Notes: generated by a model not told the origin, from the letters alone. 64,000 nt of DNA from Rhizophagus prolifer (GCA_019425655.1 NQWY01033933.1:1-64000), one strand, 5' to 3'; shown: positions 18,475 to 28,165, counted from the stretch's first letter. Numbers and translations: made by a program.

Positions 18475-20535
18475 ATGCATATAAATTTTTCAGATCATTT
18501 TTTAAAAATCCAGAAACAGCTTGAAAATCCTCAAGCTGTTATTGATGAAAATATACTTATTGATTTAGTCAATGCTTTACGGCCATCCGATCCTCACGAT
18601 ACGGAGGAGATACAACAAAAAATACAAGCATTTATTGACAGCCTTTTACTTACCCCTACCGCTTCAGCTCTCTTACAATCCTTTTTATTACGTTTAATTA
18701 ATCAATATAAGCAAGTGAGCTTATATGCAGATAGCGGGATTTTGTCTTTAGATGGTTTCTGGAATCAGCTTGGGCAAAGACTCGGTGGCCATTTCCTGCC
18801 ACTTATTGAAGATTCAAGTCAACTCAAAATTTTGATTGGGAAAATTTTCTATTTAGAAAGTGATTCAATCTGGTTGAATCATATTGATGATAAAAATTGG
18901 GCAACATTATTCGGACTTATTGGACAAAGTAATAGTAACGTCGATGAAAAACACGCTATTCAACGAGAGATGATTAAGGCTATTACCGTCTTGTCTTATC
19001 GGATTAGCGGTATTGGTCTTTATCCCGAGTTTATTAATGCTCAACCAGAACTAACTGAATACGAATCACCTTTTTTGGTACAAAACCGCGAAATTATTGA
19101 GTTTATCGAAAAATATAAAAAACAAGATATTTCTCAACATGATACTGTCGTAACAGTACCTCCAGATGCTTCTCAAGCCTTTGTAATGTTAGAACAATGT
19201 CGAGATGTTGTTTTAAAAATACGTCGAGCCACCAAAAGAATCGGTGTTAGTTTAAGTTTGACTTATTTATTGTCTTTGCTTGAGCAGTGTTTAGACCGAA
19301 TTGAATTATTACTTTATCTAGTTGTAGACGACAGTGAAGGACGCTACGTTTCTTTAGGAAACCTAATTTCGGACTTAACTAAAGCCCATTATAGTGAAAA
19401 AAGTGTTCGCTCTTTATTAAGCACCACCAGTGAACTCATCGCATTTCAGGTTACAGAAAATGCGAGCCGTACCGGTGAACATTATGTAAGTACAGACACT
19501 AAAGGCTTTTGGGGAATGTACAAAGCTGCTGCTGGTGCAGGTGTCATTATTGCCTGTATGGCAACATTAAAGATTCTTGCTGCACGAATGACAATGGCAC
19601 CGCTCATGCAAGCCTTTACGTTCAGTATGAACTATTCACTTGGCTTTATTCTGATTCACGTATTGCACTTTACCGTTGCAACAAAACAGCCAGCAATGAC
19701 CGCTGCTGCACTGGCTGCAACTGTACAGCAGCGTAAAGGCTCTAAAACTGCACAAATTGCAGAATTAGCAGCACTTATTATTAATATTATTCGAACTCAG
19801 TTTATTGCTATTTTGGGTAACATCTCAATTGCGATTCCCACTGCCGCCCTGATTACTTTTGCTTGGCAGTTTTACCTAGATGAGCCTTTATTAACCCATA
19901 CCAAAGCAACCTATTTATTACATAGCTTAAATCCTTTTACATCGTTAGCAGTTCCACATGCAGCAATCGCAGGTGTGTGTTTGTTCTTGTCGGGTCTTAT
20001 TGCAGGCTATTTCGATAATATGGCTGTTTATAGAAAAGTTGGACCACGTTTAAAAGCTCATCGCCGACTACGCAGTTTATTTGGACAAGAACGTCTTAAT
20101 CGTTTTGCTGAATATATTGAACGTAACTTAGGTGCACTTGCGGGTAACTTTCTATTTGGTGTCATGCTAGGAAGTATGGGAACCATAGGTTTCATCCTTG
20201 GTCTACCTCTTGATATTCGACATATTGCCTTTGCTTCAGCGAACTTCATACAAGGTTTAATGACCATTAATGGTAGCCCTGATATTGGTTTGATTATAGT
20301 TTCGTTTTTAGGCGTACTCTGTATCGGCCTCACCAACTTATTCGTAAGTTTCACCTTAACGATTATTGTAGCCCTACGCGCACGCCGAGTTCGCTTTGAA
20401 CAATGGAAACCTTTAGCCAAACTGGTAATGACCCATTTTCTTACACGTCCAAGCGATTTCTTTTGGCCACCCAAACAGCCACTAGAACTCGAAGAAAATA
20501 CACAAGCCAGTAGCGGTAAAAAAGCAGAACACTGA
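18475..20535 (+). CDS. Gcr-family ('site-specific recombinase') membrane protein
   Basis: This 686-residue protein belongs to the family annotated as site-specific recombinase Gcr in Neisseria and relatives. The first half is soluble and helical. The second half (from about residue 345) has around seven hydrophobic membrane segments, for example GVIIACMATLKILAA, YSLGFILIHVLHFTVATKQP and LFVSFTLTIIVALRARR. There is no serine or tyrosine recombinase motif, so the name is doubtful and an inner-membrane protein of unknown role is more honest. The frame opens with TTG at 18469; the ATG at 18475 is preferred. It starts 14 bases after ispB and is probably coupled to it. Confidence 0.7.
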   Translation: MHINFSDHFLKIQKQLENPQAVIDENILIDLVNALRPSDPHDTEEIQQKIQAFIDSLLLTPTASALLQSFLLRLINQYKQVSLYADSGILSLDGFWNQLGQRLGGHFLPLIEDSSQLKILIGKIFYLESDSIWLNHIDDKNWATLFGLIGQSNSNVDEKHAIQREMIKAITVLSYRISGIGLYPEFINAQPELTEYESPFLVQNREIIEFIEKYKKQDISQHDTVVTVPPDASQAFVMLEQCRDVVLKIRRATKRIGVSLSLTYLLSLLEQCLDRIELLLYLVVDDSEGRYVSLGNLISDLTKAHYSEKSVRSLLSTTSELIAFQVTENASRTGEHYVSTDTKGFWGMYKAAAGAGVIIACMATLKILAARMTMAPLMQAFTFSMNYSLGFILIHVLHFTVATKQPAMTAAALAATVQQRKGSKTAQIAELAALIINIIRTQFIAILGNISIAIPTAALITFAWQFYLDEPLLTHTKATYLLHSLNPFTSLAVPHAAIAGVCLFLSGLIAGYFDNMAVYRKVGPRLKAHRRLRSLFGQERLNRFAEYIERNLGALAGNFLFGVMLGSMGTIGFILGLPLDIRHIAFASANFIQGLMTINGSPDIGLIIVSFLGVLCIGLTNLFVSFTLTIIVALRARRVRFEQWKPLAKLVMTHFLTRPSDFFWPPKQPLELEENTQASSGKKAEH

Positions 20536-20644
20536 GTTTTGCTTTGTACATAAAATGTGAATTTCGTCAATTTTGTTGTGATTGTTTTTCCAAATGTTAA
20601 AAAAATTTCAAAATGAATTTACGATGATCTATCAGGCTTGAAAA

Positions 20645-20668
20645 AAAGTGTACTGGCAAGTACACTTT
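20645..20668. promoter_or_regulatory. Palindrome upstream of the PAP2-adeIJK operon
   Basis: AAAGTGTACT (20645-20654) and AGTACACTTT (20659-20668) are perfect 10-bp arms around GGCA. If an A-rich bulge is allowed, the symmetry extends to TTGAA and TTCAA on the outside. On the plus strand the T run is too short for a good terminator. It could be the operator of a dimeric repressor of this operon; AdeN, a TetR regulator encoded elsewhere, represses adeIJK in A. baumannii. It could also end the ispB-gcr transcript. Confidence 0.5.
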
Positions 20669-20718
20669 CAACGGCGTTCAATAGTGAAAAAACTATATGA
20701 ATGAGCAAAGGTGTGTTT

Positions 20719-21345
20719 ATGCCCTATCTATTGCTTTGTATTGGTTGTGTTTTTTTAGGATTAGGTGTTCTTGGTCTTTTTGTACCAAGTCTTCAATCTT
20801 TGGACTTGCTCACCGTTCAAACATTGAGTCATCATCGTTTAGATTATCTTAATAGTATAACTACCTTTCTTGCACGCGTAGGCGGCATGCCTTTTGTATG
20901 TTTTTTATCCTTTCTAGTATGTGTATATTTAGCATGGTATAAAAAATTTATTACTGTTATTTTCATTAGCTTGGGAGTTATCGGCAGTATCACCATTGGT
21001 TGGCTGCTCAAATGGTGTGTTAACCGGCCTAGACCTCCTGCGGCATATCATATTGTTGAAAGTTACGGTGCATCGTTCCCAAGTGCACACAGTGTTTATG
21101 CATCAACACTGGCTTGTCTGGCAATGATTATGTTATGCCATAAGCACAACACTAACTCTCCTTATATTGTTTTGATCTCCTGTCTTTGGTTTGTGTGTAT
21201 GGGGCTTTCAAGAATATATGCAGGAGTTCATTTCCCAACAGATGTACTCGCTGGTTGGGGCATTGGTTTTATTTGGATTGCACTGCTTTGGCTCTGGTTA
21301 TTACAAACACAAAGTAGGTTAAGTAGAAAACAAATATATTTTTAG
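20719..21345 (+). CDS. PAP2-family membrane phosphatase, upstream of adeIJK
   Basis: This inner-membrane lipid phosphatase has about six membrane segments. The three PAP2 motifs are clear: KWCVNRPRPPA, FPSAHS and SRIYAGVHFPTDVLAG. Likely substrates are undecaprenyl diphosphate or phosphatidic acid-type lipids, which the sequence alone cannot settle. The ATG at 20719 is favoured because AAAGGTG lies before it; the in-frame ATG at 20701 has none. The stop is 24 bases before adeI with no terminator, so the gene is probably cotranscribed with the efflux operon. Confidence 0.85.
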   Translation: MPYLLLCIGCVFLGLGVLGLFVPSLQSLDLLTVQTLSHHRLDYLNSITTFLARVGGMPFVCFLSFLVCVYLAWYKKFITVIFISLGVIGSITIGWLLKWCVNRPRPPAAYHIVESYGASFPSAHSVYASTLACLAMIMLCHKHNTNSPYIVLISCLWFVCMGLSRIYAGVHFPTDVLAGWGIGFIWIALLWLWLLQTQSRLSRKQIYF

Positions 21346-21369
21346 ATTTTATCTAAACGAGGTGGAACA

Positions 21370-22620
21370 ATGATGTCGGCTAAGCTTTGGGCACCAGCCC
21401 TTACTGCTTGCGCATTAGCAACAAGTATCGCACTTGTTGGTTGTAGCAAAGGCTCCGATGAGAAACAGCAAGCTGCTGCTGCTCAGAAAATGCCGCCTGC
21501 AGAAGTAGGTGTTATTGTTGCTCAACCACAAAGTGTTGAACAAAGCGTTGAGCTTTCAGGCCGTACTTCAGCATATCAAATTTCTGAAGTTCGCCCTCAA
21601 ACAAGTGGCGTAATTTTAAAACGTTTATTTGCTGAAGGAAGCTACGTTCGTGAAGGTCAGGCACTTTATGAGCTTGACTCTAGAACGAACCGCGCAACGT
21701 TAGAAAATGCAAAAGCATCTCTCCTACAACAACAGGCAAATCTAGCTTCACTACGTACCAAGTTAAATCGTTACAAACAACTTGTTTCTAGTAATGCTGT
21801 GTCTAAACAGGAATATGATGATTTACTTGGTCAAGTTAATGTTGCAGAAGCACAAGTTGCTGCAGCTAAGGCTCAAGTAACAAATGCAAATGTAGATCTT
21901 GGTTATTCTACAATTCGCTCTCCTATTTCTGGGCAATCTGGACGTTCGACAGTAACGGCTGGTGCTTTGGTTACTGCAAATCAGACTGATCCGTTAGTGA
22001 CAATTCAACAGTTAGATCCAATCTATGTTGATATTAATCAGTCTAGTGCTGAATTATTGCGTTTACGTCAACAATTGAGTAAAGGCAGTCTGAATAATAG
22101 TAACAACACGAAAGTAAAATTAAAGCTTGAAGATGGTTCTACCTACCCAATCGAAGGCCAGCTTGCTTTCTCTGATGCTTCTGTAAACCAAGATACAGGA
22201 ACAATTACATTACGTGCCGTATTCTCTAACCCGAATCATTTATTGCTTCCGGGTATGTATACCACTGCACAAATTGTTCAGGGTGTTGTTCCAAATGCTT
22301 ATCTGATCCCACAAGCAGCCATTACACGTCTACCTACAGGTCAAGCTGTAGCAATGCTTGTTAATGCTAAAGGGGCTGTTGAGAGTCGTCCTGTTGAAAC
22401 CTCAGGTGTTCAAGGACAAAACTGGATTGTGACAAACGGCTTAAAAGCCGGTGATAAAGTCATTGTTGATGGTGTTGCCAAAGTTAAAGAAGGGCAAGAA
22501 GTATCGGCAAAACCTTATCAAGCTCAACCAGCAAATCCTCAAGGTGCAGCACCAAATGCTGCTAAACCGACTCAATCAGGTAAACCTCAAGCAGAACAGA
22601 AAGCAGCTTCAAATGCATAA
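21370..22620 (+). CDS. adeI: AdeI, membrane fusion protein of the AdeIJK efflux pump
   Basis: AdeI links the inner-membrane pump AdeJ to the outer-membrane channel AdeK. The 416-residue product starts with a lipoprotein signal ending in LVGC (Cys25), so it is lipid-anchored in the periplasm. A barrel-sandwich/lipoyl half-motif (EVRPQTSGVILKRLFAEGSY), a helical hairpin (about residues 100-180), the second lipoyl half (LGYSTIRSPISGQSGRS) and beta-barrel domains follow, then a low-complexity Ala/Pro/Gln tail. AGGTGG precedes the ATG. It is very similar to A. baumannii AdeI and starts the adeIJK block. Confidence 0.96.
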   Translation: MMSAKLWAPALTACALATSIALVGCSKGSDEKQQAAAAQKMPPAEVGVIVAQPQSVEQSVELSGRTSAYQISEVRPQTSGVILKRLFAEGSYVREGQALYELDSRTNRATLENAKASLLQQQANLASLRTKLNRYKQLVSSNAVSKQEYDDLLGQVNVAEAQVAAAKAQVTNANVDLGYSTIRSPISGQSGRSTVTAGALVTANQTDPLVTIQQLDPIYVDINQSSAELLRLRQQLSKGSLNNSNNTKVKLKLEDGSTYPIEGQLAFSDASVNQDTGTITLRAVFSNPNHLLLPGMYTTAQIVQGVVPNAYLIPQAAITRLPTGQAVAMLVNAKGAVESRPVETSGVQGQNWIVTNGLKAGDKVIVDGVAKVKEGQEVSAKPYQAQPANPQGAAPNAAKPTQSGKPQAEQKAASNA

Positions 22621-22632
22621 GGGGTAGATTGA

Positions 22633-25600
22633 ATGGCACAATTTTTTATTCATCGCCCCATCTTTGCGTGGGTGATTGCATTAGTCATTATGTTGGCGGG
22701 TATTCTCACGCTAACAAAAATGCCTATTGCACAGTATCCAACGATTGCACCACCGACAGTCACGATTGCTGCGACTTACCCTGGTGCATCGGCTGAAACC
22801 GTTGAAAATACCGTAACCCAGATCATTGAACAACAAATGAATGGTCTTGATGGCTTACGCTATATTTCATCTAACAGTGCTGGTAATGGTCAGGCATCTA
22901 TTCAGTTAAACTTTGAGCAAGGGGTTGACCCTGATATTGCACAAGTTCAGGTTCAAAACAAATTGCAATCTGCAACTGCTCTTCTACCTGAAGATGTACA
23001 ACGTCAAGGTGTAACTGTTACTAAATCTGGTGCAAGCTTCTTGCAAGTTATTGCATTTTACTCACCAGATAACAGCCTTTCAGACTCAGACATTAAAGAC
23101 TATGTAAACTCGACAATTAAAGAACCGCTTAGCCGTGTTGCTGGTGTTGGTGAGGTACAAGTATTTGGTGGTTCATACGCAATGCGTATTTGGCTTGATC
23201 CGGCCAAACTAACAAGTTATCAACTCACTCCAAGTGATATTGCGACTGCGTTACAAGCACAAAACTCGCAAGTTGCTGTAGGTCAGTTAGGTGGCGCACC
23301 TGCCGTACAAGGTCAAGTACTTAACGCAACAGTAAACGCACAAAGCTTGTTACAGACTCCTGAGCAGTTTAAAAATATCTTCTTAAAGAACACAGCATCT
23401 GGTGCTGAAGTTCGTTTAAAAGATGTTGCTCGCGTAGAGTTAGGTTCTGATAACTACCAGTTCGACTCAAAATTTAATGGTAAACCAGCAGGCGGTCTTG
23501 CAATTAAAATTGCAACAGGTGCGAACGCACTTGATACTGCTGCTGCTGTTGAACAACGTTTATCTGAGTTACGTAAGAACTATCCAGCAGGTCTTGCTGA
23601 TAAATTGGCTTATGACACGACTCCATTTATCCGTCTTTCAATTGAAAGTGTAGTACACACATTAATTGAAGCTGTGATTTTGGTATTCATCGTCATGTTC
23701 CTATTTTTACAAAACTGGCGCGCAACGATTATTCCAACGCTTGCAGTTCCAGTAGTTGTATTAGGAACATTTGCTGTTATTAATATTTTCGGTTTCTCGA
23801 TTAACACTTTAACCATGTTTGCTATGGTATTGGCAATCGGTCTTCTGGTCGATGACGCGATTGTTGTAGTCGAAAACGTTGAACGTGTAATGAGCGAAGA
23901 TCATACCGATCCGGTTACGGCAACTTCTCGTTCAATGCAGCAGATTTCTGGTGCGTTAGTAGGTATTACCAGTGTATTGACAGCGGTATTCGTACCAATG
24001 GCCTTCTTTGGTGGTACAACGGGTGTAATTTACCGTCAATTCTCGATTACCCTTGTAACAGCAATGGTTCTATCGCTAATTGTAGCGTTAACATTCACTC
24101 CTGCACTTTGTGCAACTATTTTAAAACAGCATGATCCGAACAAAGAACCAAGCAATAATATCTTTGCTCGTTTCTTTAGAAGCTTTAACAAGGGTTTTGA
24201 CCGCATGTCGCATAGCTACCAAAATGGTGTTAGTCGCATGCTTAAAGGCAAAATCTTCTCTGGCGTTCTTTATGCTGTTGTAGTTGCCCTTTTAGTATTC
24301 TTGTTCCAAAAACTCCCATCTTCATTCTTACCAGAAGAAGATCAGGGCGTTGTAATGACACTTGTTCAACTCCCTCCAAATGCAACGCTTGACCGCACAG
24401 GTAAAGTGATTGATACCATGACAAACTTCTTCATGAATGAAAAAGACACTGTTGAGTCTGTCTTTGCCGTTTCTGGTTTCTCATTCACAGGTGTGGGTCA
24501 AAATGCTGGTATTGGATTTATTAAGTTAAAAGACTGGAGCAAGCGTACATCACCAGAAACTCAAATCGGTGCATTAATTAAACGTGGTATGGCATTAAAT
24601 ATGATCGTTAAAGACGCATCTTATATCATGCCATTACAACTACCAGCGATGCCTGAATTGGGTGTAACTGCCGGATTTAACTTACAGCTTAAAGATTCAA
24701 GTGGTCAAGGCCATGAGAAACTGATTGCCGCTCGTAACACGATTTTAGGTCTAGCATCACAAGATAAACGCCTTATGGGTGTACGTCCAAATGGTCAAGA
24801 AGATACACCTCAGTATCAAATTAATGTAGATCAGGCTCAAGCTGGCGCAATGGGTGTGAGCATTGCTGACATCAACAATACAATGCGTATTGCATGGGGT
24901 GGTTCATACATTAACGACTTCGTTGACCGTGGTCGTGTGAAAAAAGTTTATGTTCAAGGTGATGCGGGTAGCCGCATGATGCCTGAAGACTTAAACAAGT
25001 GGTATGTACGTAATAACAAAGGCGAAATGGTTCCGTTCTCTGCATTTGCTACTGGTGAATGGACTTATGGTTCTCCTCGTCTTGAACGTTATAACGGCGT
25101 ATCATCGGTTAACATTCAAGGTACTCCTGCAACTGGCGTGAGCTCTGGTGATGCCATGAAAGCAATGGAAGAAATTATTGGTAAGTTACCATCTATGGGC
25201 TTACAAGGTTTCGACTATGAATGGACAGGTTTATCACTTGAAGAACGTGAGTCTGGTGCTCAAGCTCCATTCCTATATGCGCTTTCATTGTTAATCGTAT
25301 TCCTTTGCTTAGCAGCATTGTATGAAAGCTGGTCAATTCCATTCTCGGTTTTACTTGTGGTACCACTTGGTGTCATTGGTGCGATCGTATTGACTTACTT
25401 GGGTATGATTATTAAAGGAGATCCAAATCTCTCAAATAACATTTACTTCCAAGTAGCAATTATTGCGGTGATCGGTCTTTCTGCAAAAAATGCGATCTTG
25501 ATTGTCGAGTTCGCAAAAGAGCTACAAGAGAAAGGTGAAGACTTGCTTGATGCAACTTTACATGCTGCAAAAATGCGTTTACGCCCAATTATCATGACGA

Positions 25601-25809
25601 CCCTTGCCTTCGGTTTCGGTGTACTTCCACTTGCTCTTTCAACAGGTGCTGGTGCAGGAAGTCAACACTCGGTAGGCTTTGGTGTACTTGGTGGCGTACT
25701 CAGTGCAACGTTCTTAGGTATCTTCTTTATCCCTGTATTCTATGTGTGGATTCGTAGTATCTTTAAGTACAAACCAAAAACCATAAACACTCAGGAGCAT
25801 AAATCGTGA
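22633..25809 (+). CDS. adeJ: AdeJ, RND multidrug efflux transporter
   Basis: AdeJ is the proton-driven trimeric pump that exports beta-lactams, fluoroquinolones, tetracyclines, chloramphenicol and other compounds. At 1058 residues it has the full RND layout: a membrane segment at the start (FIHRPIFAWVIALVIMLAGI), a large periplasmic loop, segments 2-6, a second periplasmic loop, and segments 7-12. The proton relay aspartates are Asp407 and Asp408 in IGLLVDDAIVVVENVERVM. The second-half signature is GLSAKNAILIVEFAKEL. AAGGGG precedes the ATG, 12 bases after adeI, and the stop overlaps the adeK start region. Confidence 0.97.
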   Translation: MAQFFIHRPIFAWVIALVIMLAGILTLTKMPIAQYPTIAPPTVTIAATYPGASAETVENTVTQIIEQQMNGLDGLRYISSNSAGNGQASIQLNFEQGVDPDIAQVQVQNKLQSATALLPEDVQRQGVTVTKSGASFLQVIAFYSPDNSLSDSDIKDYVNSTIKEPLSRVAGVGEVQVFGGSYAMRIWLDPAKLTSYQLTPSDIATALQAQNSQVAVGQLGGAPAVQGQVLNATVNAQSLLQTPEQFKNIFLKNTASGAEVRLKDVARVELGSDNYQFDSKFNGKPAGGLAIKIATGANALDTAAAVEQRLSELRKNYPAGLADKLAYDTTPFIRLSIESVVHTLIEAVILVFIVMFLFLQNWRATIIPTLAVPVVVLGTFAVINIFGFSINTLTMFAMVLAIGLLVDDAIVVVENVERVMSEDHTDPVTATSRSMQQISGALVGITSVLTAVFVPMAFFGGTTGVIYRQFSITLVTAMVLSLIVALTFTPALCATILKQHDPNKEPSNNIFARFFRSFNKGFDRMSHSYQNGVSRMLKGKIFSGVLYAVVVALLVFLFQKLPSSFLPEEDQGVVMTLVQLPPNATLDRTGKVIDTMTNFFMNEKDTVESVFAVSGFSFTGVGQNAGIGFIKLKDWSKRTSPETQIGALIKRGMALNMIVKDASYIMPLQLPAMPELGVTAGFNLQLKDSSGQGHEKLIAARNTILGLASQDKRLMGVRPNGQEDTPQYQINVDQAQAGAMGVSIADINNTMRIAWGGSYINDFVDRGRVKKVYVQGDAGSRMMPEDLNKWYVRNNKGEMVPFSAFATGEWTYGSPRLERYNGVSSVNIQGTPATGVSSGDAMKAMEEIIGKLPSMGLQGFDYEWTGLSLEERESGAQAPFLYALSLLIVFLCLAALYESWSIPFSVLLVVPLGVIGAIVLTYLGMIIKGDPNLSNNIYFQVAIIAVIGLSAKNAILIVEFAKELQEKGEDLLDATLHAAKMRLRPIIMTTLAFGFGVLPLALSTGAGAGSQHSVGFGVLGGVLSATFLGIFFIPVFYVWIRSIFKYKPKTINTQEHKS

Positions 25810-27263
25810 TGCAAAAAGTATGGTCTATTTCAGGTCGTAGCATTGCGGTATCTGCACTTGCGCTTGCTTTGGCAGCTTGTCAAAGCATGCGCGGCCCAGA
25901 ACCAGTCGTGAAAACCGATATACCACAAAGCTATGCATATAACAGCGCTTCTGGTACGTCTATTGCTGAACAAGGTTATAAGCAATTCTTTGCTGATCCT
26001 CGTTTGCTCGAAGTGATTGACTTGGCTCTTGCCAACAACCGTGACTTGCGTACAGCAACGCTCAATATTGAACGTGCTCAAGAGCAATATCAGATTACAA
26101 AGAACAATCAGCTTCCAACTATTGGTGCAAGCGCTAGTGCGATTCGTCAAGTTACTCCAAGCAGTAATCCAAATAACCCCTACTCTACTTATCAAGTAGG
26201 TTTGGGTGTAACTGCTTACGAGCTTGATTTTTGGGGTCGTGTTCGTAGTCTAAAAGATGCTGCTTTAGATAGTTATCTTTCAACTCAAAGTGCTCGCGAT
26301 TCGACTCAAATCAGTCTTATCAGCGAAGTTGCTCAAGCATGGTTAAATTATTCGTTTGCAACAGCAAACTTACGACTTGCAGAGCAAACACTTAAAGCAC
26401 AGCAAGACTCTTACAATCTCAACAAAAAACGTTTTGATGTAGGTATCGACAGTGAAGTTCCATTACGTCAGGCACAGATTTCTGTAGAAACTGCGCGTAA
26501 TGACGTAGCGAACTACAAAACTCAAATTGCCCAAGCACAAAACTTGTTGAACTTACTTGTGGGTCAACCAGTTGCACAAAACTTGTTGCCTACACAACCA
26601 GTAAAACGTGTTGCTCAGCAAAATGTATTCACTGCTGGTTTACCAAGTGACTTGTTAAACAACCGTCCAGATGTAAAAGCGGCTGAATATAACTTAAGCG
26701 CTGCGGGTGCGAATATTGGTGCTGCAAAAGCACGTTTATTCCCAACCATTAGCTTAACGGGTTCAGCTGGTTATGCATCAACTGACTTAAGTGATCTATT
26801 TAAGTCTGGTGGGTTTGCATGGTCAATTGGCCCAAGTTTAGATTTACCAATTTTTGACTGGGGCACTCGTCGTGCCAATGTAAAAATTTCTGAAACTGAT
26901 CAGAAAATTGCATTGTCTAATTATGAAAAATCGGTTCAATCTGCGTTCCGCGAAGTGAATGATGCACTTGCTACACGTGCCAACATTGGTGACCGTTTAA
27001 CAGCACAACAACGTTTGGTAGAAGCAACTAACCGCAACTACACACTTTCAAATGCTCGCTTCCGTGCTGGTATTGATAGTTACCTGACTGTTCTTGATGC
27101 ACAGCGTTCATCTTATTCAGCAGAACAAGGTTTGTTATTGCTTCAACAAGCAAACTTAAACAACCAAATCGAGTTATATAAAACTCTAGGTGGTGGTTTA
27201 AAATCAAACTCTTCAGATACAGTGGTACATCAACCATCAAGTGCTGAACTGAAAAAGCAATAA
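25809..27263 (+). CDS. adeK: AdeK, outer-membrane channel of the AdeIJK pump
   Basis: AdeK is the TolC/OprM-type channel that completes the pump. It has a lipoprotein signal (ISGRSIAVSALALALAAC), and two outer-membrane efflux domain repeats follow. These carry YELDFWGRVRSLKDAALDSY and QAWLNYSFATANLRLAEQTL in the first, and NLSAAGANIGAAKARLFPTI and FDWGTRRANVKISETDQKIA in the second. I use the ATG at 25809; a GTG directly before it (25806) is an alternative. AGGAGC precedes both. The start touches the adeJ stop, showing translational coupling. A terminator ends the operon. Confidence 0.96.
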   Translation: MQKVWSISGRSIAVSALALALAACQSMRGPEPVVKTDIPQSYAYNSASGTSIAEQGYKQFFADPRLLEVIDLALANNRDLRTATLNIERAQEQYQITKNNQLPTIGASASAIRQVTPSSNPNNPYSTYQVGLGVTAYELDFWGRVRSLKDAALDSYLSTQSARDSTQISLISEVAQAWLNYSFATANLRLAEQTLKAQQDSYNLNKKRFDVGIDSEVPLRQAQISVETARNDVANYKTQIAQAQNLLNLLVGQPVAQNLLPTQPVKRVAQQNVFTAGLPSDLLNNRPDVKAAEYNLSAAGANIGAAKARLFPTISLTGSAGYASTDLSDLFKSGGFAWSIGPSLDLPIFDWGTRRANVKISETDQKIALSNYEKSVQSAFREVNDALATRANIGDRLTAQQRLVEATNRNYTLSNARFRAGIDSYLTVLDAQRSSYSAEQGLLLLQQANLNNQIELYKTLGGGLKSNSSDTVVHQPSSAELKKQ

Positions 27264-27283
27264 GCTTTAAATCTGATTTTCAT

Positions 27284-27310
27284 AAAAGCTCACTTCGGTG
27301 GGCTTTTTTA
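27284..27310 (+). terminator. Terminator of the adeIJK operon
   Basis: Arms AAAAGCTCAC and GTGGGCTTTT around a stable TTCG tetraloop, followed by a T run. Confidence 0.92.
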
Positions 27311-27372
27311 TTGCAACTCATCTGAATATTTTTTATCTTGAATATTTAAGAAATGTCGATCGATAAAAAACA

Positions 27373-27723
27373 ATGTTATTAAGTAATTTAGAAAGCGTTC
27401 CAGGCCATCAAATTTTAAAACAACTCGATGTTGTGTATGGAAGCACTGTTCGTAGCAAACATGTGGGCCGTGACCTCATGGCAAGTTTAAAAAATATTGT
27501 GGGTGGTGAACTTACAGGCTACACCGAACTTTTAGAAGAATCCCGCCAAGAAGCTATGGATCGTATGATTGCCAAAGCCCAACAGCTTGGTGCAAATGCA
27601 ATTGTTGGTATTCGTTTTTCAACTTCAAACATTGCTCAAGGCGCTTCCGAGCTATTTGTATATGGCACAGCAGTCGTTGTGCAACCTCAAACTCCACATC
27701 TACCAGATCCATTTAAAGTATAG
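27373..27723 (+). CDS. YbjQ/UPF0145 family protein, first copy
   Basis: This is a 116-residue member of the YbjQ (UPF0145) family, small proteins that assemble into pentameric rings and are sometimes called heavy-metal-binding. It has the typical pattern VYGSTVRSKHVGRDLMASLK, NIVGGELTGYTELLEESRQE and ANAIVGIRFSTSNIAQGASE, then a strand ending VYGTAVVV. There are no cysteine clusters, and the function is not known. It is soluble and lies eight bases before a membrane-anchored paralogue. Confidence 0.82.
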   Translation: MLLSNLESVPGHQILKQLDVVYGSTVRSKHVGRDLMASLKNIVGGELTGYTELLEESRQEAMDRMIAKAQQLGANAIVGIRFSTSNIAQGASELFVYGTAVVVQPQTPHLPDPFKV

Positions 27724-27730
27724 GTAGAAA

Positions 27731-28165
27731 ATGGACAATCTTATTTTTCAGCTTGTTGTTTTCCTCATTCTTTTTAGCATTGGATGGGCTTTTGGCCGCC
27801 ATATTGAACAAAAACATTTGAATGAACTTCTAGAAAAAGAGCAACAATTTGCCCATATCAGAATTGATACCAACCGTTTTGCAACAAGTGATCAGTTGGG
27901 TCATTTTATTAGCAGTAATGTCGTCATTTCACATGACTATTTTAAATATGTACTGGCTTCTATAAAAAACGTTTTAGGTGGACGTCTTAGCAGTTATGAA
28001 AGTATTGTTGAGCGTGCTCGCCGCGAAGCGATTATTCGTTTAAAACAACAAGCACATAGTGTAGGTGCGAACCATATTATGGGAGTTCGGCTGAGTACAA
28101 CCGAACTCGGTATGCAAGGCGGAATGGTTGAGGTTTTTGCTTATGGTACAGCAGTCAAAGACTAG
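27731..28165 (+). CDS. YbjQ/UPF0145 family protein, second copy with membrane anchor
   Basis: This 144-residue paralogue of the gene before it has an N-terminal membrane segment (LIFQLVVFLILFSIGWAFG) absent from the first copy. The YbjQ core then follows, with YVLASIKNVLGGRLSSYESI, RARREAIIRLKQQAHSVGAN and a strand ending VEVFAYGTAV. The two genes are eight bases apart and surely cotranscribed, suggesting a mixed ring tethered to the membrane; that is inference. The stop overlaps the stop of the convergent gene by a few bases. Confidence 0.8.
   Translation: MDNLIFQLVVFLILFSIGWAFGRHIEQKHLNELLEKEQQFAHIRIDTNRFATSDQLGHFISSNVVISHDYFKYVLASIKNVLGGRLSSYESIVERARREAIIRLKQQAHSVGANHIMGVRLSTTELGMQGGMVEVFAYGTAVKD

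Noticed and set aside
20058-20570. 170-codon open frame antisense to the Gcr-type gene
   Set aside because: The Arg/Lys/Pro-rich product is the usual shadow of a hydrophobic membrane protein, and there is no start signal.
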